NCBI GenBank assembly: GCA_009924135.1
Contig: RFSE01000013.1
Coordinates: 1 to 62,310, forward strand
Origin: Pseudomonadota bacterium
GTDB lineage: Bacteria; Verrucomicrobiota; Verrucomicrobiia; Limisphaerales; SXTU01
Direction: 5' to 3'
Length of the DNA: 62,310 bases
Positions 50,823-59,863 of the stretch are shown here, piece after piece (position 1 is the first letter of the stretch; each line of letters opens with the position of its first letter). A model generated the notes under the pieces. The model was not told the DNA's origin, ran no database searches, and was given only the letters and a program-made list of their open reading frames with translations. The translations under genes and the position numbers were made by a program.

Positions 50823-50990
50823 GTGGGGCAGGCATCTTGCCTGCCGTAGAGGGCGGGTATCTTGCCGCCCGGAATGGGCGGGAGGAGTCCTGCGGCGTGG
50901 ATTGTCCGCGAGTGATCGAGTGACCGGGCGGTTCGTTCCGCCGGGCTGGAAGCGCCGGCTCTAAGCAAGGCAGGATGCCTGCCGCCACGT
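50823..50990. repeat. GGCAGGCAT / GGGCGGGTAT palindromic repeat block, second copy
   Basis: The same order of palindromes as 46862-47040: GGGCAGGCATCTTGCCTGCC, GGGCGGGTATCTTGCCGCCC, a short spacer, then GGCAGGATGCCTGCCGCC. The spacer and right flank also match (GCCGGGCTGGAAGC, TCGTTGTA). Confidence 0.8.
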
Positions 50991-51048
50991 CTGCGACCGC
51001 TCGTTGTACTTGGAAGTTTGAGTTGAAGTGAACTCGCTCCGGTCCGGC

Positions 51049-52941
51049 TCACTGATGCCATTCGCCCATGAAGGGGGCGTAGAATTGTTTCCACTCGCGG
51101 TTGAACCACACGGGAGAGGTCGGAAAGCCTTCCTGGCCGAGGGCGTCCACGGCGACGACGTAGAAGCGTCGGGTGTCTTTGCCGGCGGTTGTGTCGGTGT
51201 AGGTGGTCGCGGTGAGTGGTTCGGGGGTGAGGCGCGGGATGGGGTCTTTGTCGTAGCGGCCGTTCATGCGATAGACGCGGTAGCCTTTGAGGTTGCGCTC
51301 GGGGTTGGCCTGCCATTTCAGCTGGGCGGTGGGGCCTTCCTCGCGGAGTTGGAGCCATTGCGGTGACGAGGGGACGGTGAATTCCGCTGCGGAAGCGCCG
51401 CTCTCACCGCTCTCGCTGACGGCACGGACGCGATACGCGAAGACCGCGAAACGATAGGACCGGCCAGAGGGATCAAGGTGCTCGGGGTGCAGCTTGCGGT
51501 CGAAGACGAGCGGGCCGGTCAAGGCCTCGGGATGGGACAAATCCACGGTGAGGTCGGTGAATTTGGGGTCCTTCACGGGCGCGGTGGTGAGGCGTCGGAA
51601 CGGCCCGACCTTGGTGATGGCCCCGACGCTGGGTTCGGCCAGCGGCTCGGTCTGGCGCTTGAGCCGGCGGAGCTGGTCTTCGGTCGCCACTTCGACCGGC
51701 GCACGCTCGACGTGGTAGCCGGTGGCGCTTTTCTCAGGAGACTTCTTCCACGTCAGTTCCACGCGGTTCGTGGCAAGGACGGAGACGACGAGGTCCTCGA
51801 CGATGCGCGGGCTTGCCGGTAACGGGCTGGACGGGGTTGCCGCCGCTTTCGCGTCGCCGAGGCGCAAGGCCCACACCTGCTGCTCGGAGGGGCCGCCGGG
51901 CGGATGCGTGCGGTTCTCGAGCAGGAAGGCGTTCAGCTCGGGGGCGAAGAGCAGGTTGCGCGCGCGGCTGCCGGACGGGTCCGGCTCGTGCGGCGGGTTC
52001 AGCCTGGTCCATTGGTTGGCGGCGGTGTCGAAGAGCCACGATTCCAAATGCGACTTCGCGTTCTCCTCCTGGCCCTCGCTCACGCGCACGATGGCCAGCA
52101 CAAGGCGGCTGTTCGAATCGTAGGCCAGCACGGCGTCATTTTTGTCCGTGGGCGGGAGCGTGGGCGGCTTCAGGCTGGTCCAGCGGTTTTCGGACAAGTT
52201 GTAGGCCCATGTGTGCAGGTCGTTGTTGAACTGCGAGCCGAAGAGCACGTGCAACTGGCGCGCGGCGTCGTAGGCCAGGTTCCCGCCGCTGCGCGACTCC
52301 GGCTGGGGCGTGGGTTTCTTGTGCGTCCACGCGTTGAGATGCGGGTCATAGAGGAGCGTGCCTTCGTTGCTCGTCTCGCCGCCGAAGAGGACCGCAAGGT
52401 TTTGCGCGGTATCCCACGCAGCGCAGCGCAGGGGCTTGGGGTTGGCGGTGGGGAACGGGCGGAGATTACGCCATTTGTTCTCGGCGAGGTCGTAGCTCCA
52501 GACCGAGGAATCGTTCAGGTAGATCTCGCGCCACCATTGCCAGCCATGACTGCCGCTGAAGGACGGGAAGCGCAGGTAGCGGCCCTGGGTCGAAGCGAAC
52601 ACGTTTTGCTGGCCGCAACAGATGCCGGGCGGCTGGGTGTTGGGTTGATGGAAGGCCCACTTCGCCGTGAGCGGTTCGAAGGTCCAGACTTCGGAATGCT
52701 GCTCGCCTCCGCCGCCCTGGTTATGCCCGCCATAGCGGATCATCACCTGGTGCTTCGCATCCCACACGCACGCGCCTTCGTAGCCCAGACGCGGTGAAGC
52801 CGGGCCGTTGGTCAGCGGCGTGAGCTTTACCCACGTCCGCAGCGGCACCTCCAGCGTCGCGGCCGGGCAGGGCAGGGTGGCGAAGAGGACAAAAGTGAGG
52901 AGCCAGATCGGAGGGCGCCAGCGGCTTGAACGGGTGAACAT
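51049..52941 (-). CDS. Secreted Kelch-type propeller protein with fibronectin type III domains
   Basis: 630 residues from ATG 52941 (signal RPPIWLLTFVLFATLPCPAA). Residues about 45-330 contain Kelch-like units: VWDAKHQVMIRYGGHNQGG, SVWSYDLAENKWRNLRPFP, NLAVLFGGETSNEGTLLYDP, QLHVLFGSQFNNDLHTWAYN and SRLVLAIVRVSEG. Two FN3 domains follow (VELTWKKSPEKSATGYHVER, AQLKWQANPERNLKGYRVYR). The C-terminus KDTRRFYVVAVDALGQEGFP is present in decayed copies at 46704 and 47094. No enzyme motif. A glycan-binding or adhesion role is plausible. Confidence 0.87.
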   Translation of the reverse strand: MFTRSSRWRPPIWLLTFVLFATLPCPAATLEVPLRTWVKLTPLTNGPASPRLGYEGACVWDAKHQVMIRYGGHNQGGGGEQHSEVWTFEPLTAKWAFHQPNTQPPGICCGQQNVFASTQGRYLRFPSFSGSHGWQWWREIYLNDSSVWSYDLAENKWRNLRPFPTANPKPLRCAAWDTAQNLAVLFGGETSNEGTLLYDPHLNAWTHKKPTPQPESRSGGNLAYDAARQLHVLFGSQFNNDLHTWAYNLSENRWTSLKPPTLPPTDKNDAVLAYDSNSRLVLAIVRVSEGQEENAKSHLESWLFDTAANQWTRLNPPHEPDPSGSRARNLLFAPELNAFLLENRTHPPGGPSEQQVWALRLGDAKAAATPSSPLPASPRIVEDLVVSVLATNRVELTWKKSPEKSATGYHVERAPVEVATEDQLRRLKRQTEPLAEPSVGAITKVGPFRRLTTAPVKDPKFTDLTVDLSHPEALTGPLVFDRKLHPEHLDPSGRSYRFAVFAYRVRAVSESGESGASAAEFTVPSSPQWLQLREEGPTAQLKWQANPERNLKGYRVYRMNGRYDKDPIPRLTPEPLTATTYTDTTAGKDTRRFYVVAVDALGQEGFPTSPVWFNREWKQFYAPFMGEWHQ

Positions 52942-53017
52942 ACCAAACTCTGACGCCGCCCGCTTCGCCGTCTTCGCGCGACCTCGGCGGTCGGGACCAA
53001 CGCACCGGCGCGCTGAG

Positions 53018-53749
53018 TCAGGTCGTGACGAGCGTCCCAACCTTGTCGCCCATGACGACGCGCTTGATGTTGTGCGGCTTGAAGAGGTCGAACACGATGA
53101 TGGGCATGGCGTTGTCCATGCAGAGGGCGAAGGCGGCGGCGTCCATGACCTTGAGCTGCTTCGAGAGGGCTTCGTGGTAGCTGACCTGCGAGTAGCGCTT
53201 CGCATCGGGATTCTTCTTGGGGTCGCTGTCGTAGATGCCGTCCACCTTCGTGGCCTTGAGGATGACCTGGGCGTTCATCTCGTTCGCGCGCAGGGCGGCG
53301 GCGGTGTCGGTTGAAAAGTAGGGGTTGCCCGTGCCGCCGGCGAAGATGACCACGCGGTTCTTTTCGAGGTGACGCACGGCGCGGCGGCGGATGAAGGGTT
53401 CGGCGACTTGCGTCATGCTGATGGCGCTTTGCACGCGGGTGGGGACGTTTTGCTTCTCGAGCGCATCCTGGAGGGCGAGCGCGTTGATGACCGTGGCGAG
53501 CATGCCCATGTAATCGCCCGTGGCGCGTTCGATGCCGCGTTCACTGCCGGAGACGCCGCGGAAGATGTTACCGCCGCCCACGACGATGACGAGCTGCACG
53601 CCGAGGTTGTGGATTTCGGCGATCTGCTCGGCCATGTCCTTGACGATTTCGGGCGAGATGCCGTAGCCCGCCTCGCCGCCGAGGGCTTCACCGCTGAGCT
53701 TGAGGAGGACGCGTTGGAATTTAGGCTTGGATTTGGTGCGGTTAGGCAT
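53018..53749 (-). CDS. pyrH: Uridylate (UMP) kinase
   Basis: Phosphorylates UMP to UDP in pyrimidine synthesis. 243 residues of the amino-acid-kinase fold: [13 protein letters not shown] at 14-26 (phosphate-binding), [36 protein letters not shown] and the ATP loop [21 protein letters not shown]. The end GTLVTT is typical. In many bacteria pyrH is next to frr and tsf; here neither is visible. Confidence 0.96.
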   Translation of the reverse strand: MPNRTKSKPKFQRVLLKLSGEALGGEAGYGISPEIVKDMAEQIAEIHNLGVQLVIVVGGGNIFRGVSGSERGIERATGDYMGMLATVINALALQDALEKQNVPTRVQSAISMTQVAEPFIRRRAVRHLEKNRVVIFAGGTGNPYFSTDTAAALRANEMNAQVILKATKVDGIYDSDPKKNPDAKRYSQVSYHEALSKQLKVMDAAAFALCMDNAMPIIVFDLFKPHNIKRVVMGDKVGTLVTT

Positions 53750-54047
53750 GGCGGATCAGGCGAAAAAGTGGGTGGGAGAAGCGATGGCGGTTCGGCGGCA
53801 GTGAACTGAAATGCTGGGTGCGAGCGACATCGTGACGCTCTTGTAACAACCGTACCGGAGGGAGTCAACCAAGGGCCGGTGTGGTGCGAAAAAATGTGCG
53901 TCCAAAGCTTGCAACCCGCGAACGGCTGCCTAGCTTCCGCTCCCAATCGGTTGGTCGGGACTGTGCCTGTGTACGGGGCGCCCGGGGTACGTTACCCGGG
54001 GGGAAAGTGTTTCGCCATCCGGATAGTGTCGCAAAACTGTTGTTTCT
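53750..54047. other. 298-bp gap between divergent pyrH and DUF481 genes
   Basis: A possible promoter for the DUF481 gene is TTGCAA (53909-53914), 16 bp, TAGCTT (53931-53936), 111 bp from the start codon; this is weak. Nothing else stands out. Confidence 0.35.
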
Positions 54048-54806
54048 ATGAAGTTTAGTCTCCGCCATTCCACCCTGGCCGTTGTTTTGGCCGCGTGGGG
54101 TTCCTCCCAGAATCTCGCGGCCCAGAATGCGCCCGTCCCGTTGACCCCTCCACCGGTGCAGCCCGCCTGGGAGGCCGTCGCAACTGCCGGCCTCACCCTC
54201 ACAAAGGGCAACAGCGATACGATGCTCGCCAACCTCGGGATCGCCTCGGCTAAAAAGTGGAACCAGAACGAAGTAGCGCTGGCTGCAGGATTTTCCTACG
54301 GCGAGAATGCCGGCACCAAAAATGTGGACAACGTGAATGGCTCGGCCCAATACAACCGCCTGCTTTCCGAAAACGCGTTCCTCGGCCTCAAGTTAAACGC
54401 CGTGAAGGATGCCATCGCCGATCTCGAGTACCGGGTGACGATCAGCCCGTTGGTCGGTTACTATTTCATCAAGGAAACCAACACCCTGTTGCGGGCCGAA
54501 ATCGGCCCTTCCTACATCCTTGAAAGCTTGGGCGGGGTAAACAAGAGCTACGCGGGCTTGCGCGTGGGCGAGCGCTTCGAGCACAAGTTCAACGACCGCG
54601 CCAAGATGTGGGAGGCCGCCGACTTCATCCCCCAGGTGGACCGCTTGAGCAAGTACGTCGTCACCGCCGAACTCGGCGTGGATTCGGTGATCACCGGCGG
54701 CTTGAGCCTGCGCGCGGTGTTGCAGGATACCTACGACAACATCCCGGCGCTGGGGCGCAAGTCGAACGACATCCGACTGATCACCGGGATCGCGTACAAG
54801 TTCTGA
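54048..54806 (+). CDS. DUF481 outer-membrane-like beta-barrel protein
   Basis: 252 residues with signal peptide (STLAVVLAAWGSSQNLAAQ). The mature part alternates beta strands (WEAVATAGLTLTKGNSDTMLAN, VALAAGFSYGENAG, LLRAEIGPSYILESLGG) and ends with an aromatic residue in RLITGIAYKF, as outer-membrane barrels do. DUF481 members are also called YdiY-like and are induced by acid or salt in some species. Function here unknown. Confidence 0.92.
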   Translation: MKFSLRHSTLAVVLAAWGSSQNLAAQNAPVPLTPPPVQPAWEAVATAGLTLTKGNSDTMLANLGIASAKKWNQNEVALAAGFSYGENAGTKNVDNVNGSAQYNRLLSENAFLGLKLNAVKDAIADLEYRVTISPLVGYYFIKETNTLLRAEIGPSYILESLGGVNKSYAGLRVGERFEHKFNDRAKMWEAADFIPQVDRLSKYVVTAELGVDSVITGGLSLRAVLQDTYDNIPALGRKSNDIRLITGIAYKF

Positions 54807-54885
54807 GGCATCCAGCATGCCCGATGCGGCGCGGCGGTCACGCCGCGCCCCGACGGCCCCTTCCATTTGCGGGTGCGGAAAGGAC

Positions 54886-54928
54886 TTGCATTGGACCTAA
54901 ATTACTGTACTTTCTGTTGCGACAGAAA
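54886..54928 (+). promoter_or_regulatory. Promoter and overlapping operator of the GbsR-like regulator
   Basis: TTGCAT (54886-54891), 16 bp, TACTTT (54908-54913) form a plausible -35/-10 pair. The perfect dyad TTTCTG-N6-CAGAAA (54911-54928) overlaps the -10 box and reaches the first possible start codon. The same dyad recurs at 55522-55539. Confidence 0.6.
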
Positions 54929-55476
54929 TGGTTAAACGCGTTATGCCAACACTCAACCCAGTCCAGCAGAAGTTCGTCCTCCATTGGGGCGAGATGGGCA
55001 CGCGGTGGGGGATCAACCGGACCGTCGCCCAGATTCACGCGCTGCTCTTCATCGCCCCCAAGCCGCTGCCGGCCGAGGAGATTTCCGACACGTTGCAGGT
55101 GGCCCGCTCGAACGTCAGCACCAGCCTCAAGGAGCTCCAGGCCTGGGGCATCATCCGGCGCGTGCACGTCATGGGCGACAGCCGCGACCATTTCGAGAGC
55201 ATGAAGGACGTCTGGGAGATGTTTCGCGTGGTGCTGGACGAGCGGAAGAAACGGGAGATCGATCCCACGCTCACGGTCCTGCGCGACTGCATCCTGGAAG
55301 CCGACCAGGACAAAACGACCGACGAATTTACGAAGCAGCGGTTGCGTGAATTGGCCGGTTTCTTCGAGACGACCAATGCCTGGTATGCCCAAGTGCGGAG
55401 CTGGCCGGCCAGCGCGGTCGTGAAGTTCATCAAGCTCGGGGATAAGGCCCGGAAGCTGTTGGGGCTTGGAGAGTAA
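54928..55476 (+). CDS. GbsR/MarR-like transcriptional regulator
   Basis: 182 residues. A winged-helix domain at about 25-95: WGINRTVAQIHALLFIAPKPLPAEEISDTLQVARSNVSTSLKELQAWGIIRRV is the MarR/GbsR pattern, with recognition helix SNVSTSLKEL. The C-terminal helices (EMFRVVLDERKKREIDP, LRELAGFFETTNAWY) form the dimer part. GbsR-type proteins sense osmolytes or membrane conditions. ATG 54928 lies at the end of the operator dyad, so ATG 54943 (MPTLNPVQQKF) is also credible. A bidirectional terminator follows, then a second operator before the DUF2071 operon. Confidence 0.88.
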   Translation: MVKRVMPTLNPVQQKFVLHWGEMGTRWGINRTVAQIHALLFIAPKPLPAEEISDTLQVARSNVSTSLKELQAWGIIRRVHVMGDSRDHFESMKDVWEMFRVVLDERKKREIDPTLTVLRDCILEADQDKTTDEFTKQRLRELAGFFETTNAWYAQVRSWPASAVVKFIKLGDKARKLLGLGE

Positions 55477-55483
55477 TTTTTTT

Positions 55484-55510
55484 GGCGCAGGGTTTCCCTG
55501 CGCCATTTTT
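55484..55510 (+). terminator. Terminator after the GbsR-like gene
   Basis: A 9-bp perfect stem GGCGCAGGG/CCCTGCGCC (55484-55492 and 55496-55504), TTT loop, then ATTTTT. A run of seven T precedes it, so it may also work in the other direction. Confidence 0.9.
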
Positions 55511-55521
55511 AGAATAACGAA

Positions 55522-55539
55522 CTTCTGTGAATGCAGAAA
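55522..55539 (+). promoter_or_regulatory. Second operator dyad, upstream of the DUF2071 operon
   Basis: CTTCTG-TGAATG-CAGAAA matches the dyad at 54911-54928 in both arms with the same 6-bp spacer. It is the likely binding site by which the GbsR-like regulator controls the downstream genes. Confidence 0.6.
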
Positions 55540-55567
55540 TAACGGAAACAAAAAATTCAAGCCGTCT

Positions 55568-55720
55568 ATGAAACTCACACTCGTTCATCCGCTCCGTTAC
55601 TGGTGGCTGCGGGCTAGGGCACGGTTCCTGCCAGACCAACCGCGTCTGCCCCGCGCCCCGCTTCCGCCAACGGCCCCGCACAAGCCGCATCGGACCACCG
55701 TTTTCTTTGAGTTGCCGTGA
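55568..55720 (+). CDS. Possible small basic protein (50 residues)
   Basis: An ATG at 55568 opens a 50-residue frame rich in Arg and Pro with no known domain. It lies between the second operator and the DUF2071 gene. It could be a leader peptide or chance; no strong ribosome site is visible. Confidence 0.3.
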   Translation: MKLTLVHPLRYWWLRARARFLPDQPRLPRAPLPPTAPHKPHRTTVFFELP

Positions 55721-55748
55721 CAAATTGCGCCGCCATCCCTTTCAAGCC

Positions 55749-56576
55749 ATGACAAACATTCTAACGCTTCCTGAGCCCACCGTCGCAACCACCCAAGCGC
55801 GTGGCCGGGTAACTCGCGAGAGTGTACCGCGAGTAGCCTTATCCCTGCGGGCGGTGATCGACCTGCGGCTGCTCATCAACTACCGGGTGGCACCGGAAGT
55901 CCTCGCCCGGTTGCTACCGCCACCGTTCCGGCCGAAAGTGGTGCATCGCTGGGGGCTGGCCGGGATTTGCCTGCTGCGGCTGCGGGAGGTCAGGCCGGTC
56001 GGTCTGCCGGCGTTCATGGGAATGGCCTCCGAGAACGCGGCACATCGTATCGCCGTGGAGTGGGAAGATGCTGCGGGGCACACGCGGGAGGGCGTGTTCA
56101 TCCTGCGCCGGGATACGGCGTCGCGCTTCAACCAGCTCGTCGGCGGCAGACTGTTTCCGGGCGTACACCACGCCGCCGATTTCCATGTGTGGGAACCCGG
56201 GAACCGCTTCAAGATCGGCGTGTTCCTGCCCGGTGAAGCAGACCGTCCGTTATTGCGAGTGCACGCGCATCTTTCAGATTCGATTTCTGGCGGGTCAGTC
56301 TTTCATTCGCTGCCCGAGGCGGTGGAGTTTTTCCGAGCCGGTTCGCTCGGCTGGTCGCCGGGGCGGACGGCGGGCGAGCTGGACGGGATGGAGTTGTCCA
56401 CGCGTGACTGGCGCTTGGAACCGCTGGCGGTGGACTGGGTGGATTCGGCTTACTTCGCGGCCCCAGACCGGTTCCCCGCCGGCTCCTGCCATTTCGACTC
56501 CGCATTTCTAATGCGTGAGGTGGCCTGCGAATGGCACGCTCGCGGGCAGTTGAAGGCCGGTGACTTTGTCTTCTGA
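55749..56576 (+). CDS. DUF2071 family protein (acetoacetate-decarboxylase-like fold)
   Basis: 275 residues from ATG 55749. Family features: LRAVIDLRLLINYRVAPEVLARLLPPPF, GLAGICLLRLREVRPVGLPAF, NAAHRIAVEWEDAAGHTREGVFILRRDTASRFNQLVGGRLFPG. These resemble DUF2071 proteins related to acetoacetate decarboxylase; no activity is proved. It is the first sizeable gene of a four-gene run on this strand and is immediately followed by a DUF805-SRPBCC gene. Confidence 0.88.
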   Translation: MTNILTLPEPTVATTQARGRVTRESVPRVALSLRAVIDLRLLINYRVAPEVLARLLPPPFRPKVVHRWGLAGICLLRLREVRPVGLPAFMGMASENAAHRIAVEWEDAAGHTREGVFILRRDTASRFNQLVGGRLFPGVHHAADFHVWEPGNRFKIGVFLPGEADRPLLRVHAHLSDSISGGSVFHSLPEAVEFFRAGSLGWSPGRTAGELDGMELSTRDWRLEPLAVDWVDSAYFAAPDRFPAGSCHFDSAFLMREVACEWHARGQLKAGDFVF

Positions 56577-56583
56577 CGGCGCC

Positions 56584-57974
56584 ATGAAACTGAATCATCT
56601 CTGGAATTGGCACGGGACGATTGGCCGACAGGAATACCTGCTGTGGGGTGCGCTGCTGTTTGCGGGAAAATGGAATCTTGATCGTTTCGTGCTCAACGTG
56701 CGCCCAGACGGGCATCCCATTTCCTTCGTTGACTATTTCCAAGCAGGGTTTCCGGCCAGCACATCCTGGACTCCGGAATCGATGCGGGAACTGGGCTGGG
56801 TAGTGCTGCTGTCGGCGATTCCCTTCCTCTGGGCCGGAGTTGTGCTGACGGTGCAACGGCTTCGGGCGGCACGGTTGCCCCTTTGGCTGGCGGTCCTGTT
56901 CGTCGTGCCGGTGCTGAAGTGGGTGCTTTTTCTAGTGGCGATGGCGGCACCGGGCCGGGCTATGGAAGACTTCGCCAAGTCCAATGGCTGCCTCCCCACA
57001 TGGTTGGATCGTTTCTGTCCCCGCAGCCGGTCTGGCAGTGCGGTGGCAGGAGTGGCGTCCGCCTGTGCCTTGCTCTGGTTGGCCACGTTGTTTGGGACGC
57101 AAGGGTTGGGCCAATACGGTTGGGGATTGTTTCTCGGGTTGCCATTCGTGGCCGGCTTCCTGGCCGCTTTTATCTATGGAGCGCACGAGTCGCGGCGGAT
57201 CGGCGAAAGCCTGGCGGTGGCGGCGTTGGCCGTGCTGATCGGCGCACTGGGTTTCGTTGCACTCGCGATTGAAGGAATTATTTGCGTGGTCATTGCCGCC
57301 CCGTTGGCGGTGCCGCTGGCGCTCGTCGGAGCGGTGCTTGGCAACGTGGTGTCACCCGGGCACTGGCGGCAAGGGGCGCAGCGGATGTTGTGCGCGGGAG
57401 TTCTCGCGGTCCCTTTGATGCTTTGCTCTGAACGGCTGGCTGACGCTCCGGCACCGTTGCTGAAGGTGAAATCGTCCCTTGATGTGGCAGCCCGCCGGGA
57501 CGAGTCTGGCAGCATGTCGTTGCCTTTAACGAGTTGCCGCCTCCGACCGAATGGATTTTCCGCATGGGAATTGCACATCCACAAAGAGCGGAAATGTTCG
57601 GTCGAGGGCCTGGAGCGGTGCGGCATTGCGTGTTCTCCACCGGACCGTTCGTTGAGCCAATCGAAATTTGGGAGGAGCCCAAGTTGCTTCGCTTTGGCGT
57701 GACCAAAAACCCCCCGCCGATGGAAGAGTGGACTCCGTACCGGGAGGTGCATCCGCCTCATCTCGATGGGTTCCTCGCCTCGGAGCGCGGCCAGTTTGAA
57801 CTTATCGCCCTGCCTGATGGGGGCACGCGGCTGGAAGGCACCACTTGGTATCGCCACAACATGTGGCCGGTCGATTACTGGCAGACTTGGTCCGATCACA
57901 TTATCCATCGCATCCACCTGCGCGTGCTCCAGCACATCAAGGCGCGGGCGGAAGCGGCGGGACAAATTCAATGA
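56584..57974 (+). pseudogene. DUF805-type membrane domain fused to SRPBCC lipid-binding domain, broken by one frameshift
   Basis: N-terminal part from ATG 56584: HLWNWHGTIGRQEYLLWGALLF is the DUF805 start, followed by several transmembrane helices (LPLWLAVLFVVPVLKWVLFLVAM, AVAALAVLIGALGFVALAIEG). At about 57491 the frame changes; a single extra C in the run GCAGCCCG would read DVAAPPGRVWQHVVAFNELP and continue PPTEWIFRMGIAHPQRAEMF in the frame of 57534-57974. That part is an SRPBCC (START-like) domain ending SDHIIHRIHLRVLQHIKARA. Without the shift the gene would be about 463 residues. The base lost lies in a C run. Confidence 0.85.
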
Positions 57975-58915
57975 ACACAAATCGTCTCATTCTCGCCGGT
58001 GGGTCCGGCTTCCTCGGACGGGCGTTGGCGAAACACTTTCAGGCGCTTGGCTGGGAAGTGGTGATGTTGACCCGCTCACCGCAGCCGAATCGCGGCGCGC
58101 GGGAAGTGGGGTGGGATGCGCGGACGCCCGGTGGGTGGACGCGCGAACTGGAGGGGGCGACTGCCGTGGTGAACCTTACTGGTCGCACCGTGGATTGCCG
58201 TTACACCGCGCAGAATCGCCATGACATTCTGGCCTCCCGGGTGGACTCCACGCGCGTGATCGGACAGGCCATCGGCCAGTGTGCGCAACCGCCGCGCGTG
58301 TGGCTTAACTCGAGTTCCGCCACGGTTTACCGGCACACCTTCGGAGCCGCGTGGGATGAGACGGGCACTGATTTTACGGCTACGCCCACGGTGAAGGATG
58401 AGTTTTCACTCCAGGTCATCCACGCGTGGGAAGCGGCCTTGAACGAAGCGGTGACGCCGCGCACGCGAAAGGTTGCGCTGCGCACAACCTTGGTACTGGG
58501 GTTGGCGCGTAACAGCGTCTTCCCAGTGCTGCGGCGACTGGCGCGGCTGGGCCTTGGCGGACGGATGGGCAGCGGCGAGCAGTTTGTGTCGTGGATGCAC
58601 GAGGCGGACTTTTTGCGGGCGGTGGAGTTTCTGATCGCGCATGAGGAATTGAGCGGGCCGGTCAACCTGGCCGCGCCGAACCCCGTGCCCAACCATGAAT
58701 TGATGCGCGCGTTCCGGGAGCTGGTCGGCATGCCCCTGGGCCTGCCGGCGACGGCGTGGATGCTGGAGATTGGTGCGTTTTTCCTGCGGACGGAGACGGA
58801 GCTGATTCTCAAGAGCCGGCGCGTGGTGCCGGGCAAATTGATGCGTGCGGGCTTCGAGTTCCGGTTCCCCGAACTGCGCGGGGCGCTCGCGGAATTGCAG
58901 GCGCGCGGAGGCTGA
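57971..58915 (+). CDS. TIGR01777-type NAD-dependent epimerase/dehydratase (SDR39U1-like)
   Basis: 314 residues from ATG 57971, overlapping the previous stop by 4 bp (ATGA). The Rossmann motif LILAGGSGFLGRALAKHF is at 6-23; further family segments are VVNLTGRTVDCRYT, LNSSSATVYRH, FVSWMHEADFLRAVEFLI and GPVNLAAPNPVPN. The C-terminal DUF1731-like region (LKSRRVVPGKLMRAGFEFRFPELRGALAEL) is intact. These enzymes act on unidentified nucleotide-linked or lipid substrates. Its close coupling with the SRPBCC gene suggests a shared lipid or sugar substrate. Confidence 0.93.
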   Translation: MNTNRLILAGGSGFLGRALAKHFQALGWEVVMLTRSPQPNRGAREVGWDARTPGGWTRELEGATAVVNLTGRTVDCRYTAQNRHDILASRVDSTRVIGQAIGQCAQPPRVWLNSSSATVYRHTFGAAWDETGTDFTATPTVKDEFSLQVIHAWEAALNEAVTPRTRKVALRTTLVLGLARNSVFPVLRRLARLGLGGRMGSGEQFVSWMHEADFLRAVEFLIAHEELSGPVNLAAPNPVPNHELMRAFRELVGMPLGLPATAWMLEIGAFFLRTETELILKSRRVVPGKLMRAGFEFRFPELRGALAELQARGG

Positions 58916-59036
58916 AGTCCGGTGCAATTGCGGGCGTGGCACTCGCGATCGGTTCTGACCAATACCCCAGACTCGACAAGCGGGATGGGGGCATCACACT
59001 GGCGACCGTAGTAAAGAACCAAAAACCCATTGAACC

Positions 59037-59579
59037 ATGATCACTCTCATCGTTGGCACGAACCGTCCGGGCAGTAACACGCGGCTGGTAGCACGGCAGA
59101 TTGAAGGCCTTTACGCCGAATTGCAGCAGCCGGTGCGCGTGTTGGATCTCGCCCAGTTGCCCCCGGAGATTTTTGCACCGACGGCTTATGCCGAGAAGCC
59201 CGCCAGTTTTGCGCCGTTCACCGACGCCGTGCTTAGTTCTTCGGGCCTGCACGTGGTCACGCCGGAATACAACGGCTCCATGCCCGGCGTGCTGAAGTAT
59301 TTTATTGATATGCTCAAGTTCCCCGAGAGCTTCGAGCGGCGGCCGGTGTGCTTCACCGGCGTGGCGGCGGGGATGTGGGGCGCGCTGCGTCCGGTCGAGC
59401 AGTTGCAGCAGATTTTTGGCTACCGGAACGCCTACATCTATCCGGAGCGGGTGTTCATCTCCGGCATCGGGAACCAATTGGGGGCCGATGGCCAGTTGAA
59501 GGATGCGGAACTGGTCAGCCGTCTGCGGAATCAAGCGGCAGGGTTCACGGCGTTTACCCAGAAGTTCACCTCAAAGTAA
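59037..59579 (+). CDS. NADPH-dependent FMN reductase
   Basis: 180 residues with the flavodoxin-like fold: TLIVGTNRPGSNTRLVARQI (phosphate loop of FMN, 3-22), LHVVTPEYNGSMPGVLKYFID (75-95, the conserved PEYNGS motif) and GVAAGMWGALRPVEQL. Reduces FMN or quinones with NADPH. It lies 121 bp after the epimerase on the same strand, possibly with its own promoter. Confidence 0.93.
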   Translation: MITLIVGTNRPGSNTRLVARQIEGLYAELQQPVRVLDLAQLPPEIFAPTAYAEKPASFAPFTDAVLSSSGLHVVTPEYNGSMPGVLKYFIDMLKFPESFERRPVCFTGVAAGMWGALRPVEQLQQIFGYRNAYIYPERVFISGIGNQLGADGQLKDAELVSRLRNQAAGFTAFTQKFTSK

Positions 59580-59601
59580 GGCACGGAAGACCCTTGGAAA
59601 A

Positions 59602-59676
<75 letters not shown>

Positions 59677-59863
59677 AGCGCGGCGTAAAATGCCGATGGA
59701 CCCCGCCTTTGGCAAGCGCGGACTTGGATTTTTGGACAAGATCGTATTGGTGCGAACTAAAAGGACGGCAAGAGAGCCGGGCTAAAGCCGGCCAACGCGT
59801 GCCGGCTGACCGCCGCAACGTGAAGGTTGCGGCTCCGGCGGTGGTTGCCTAATCTCCCGGCCC

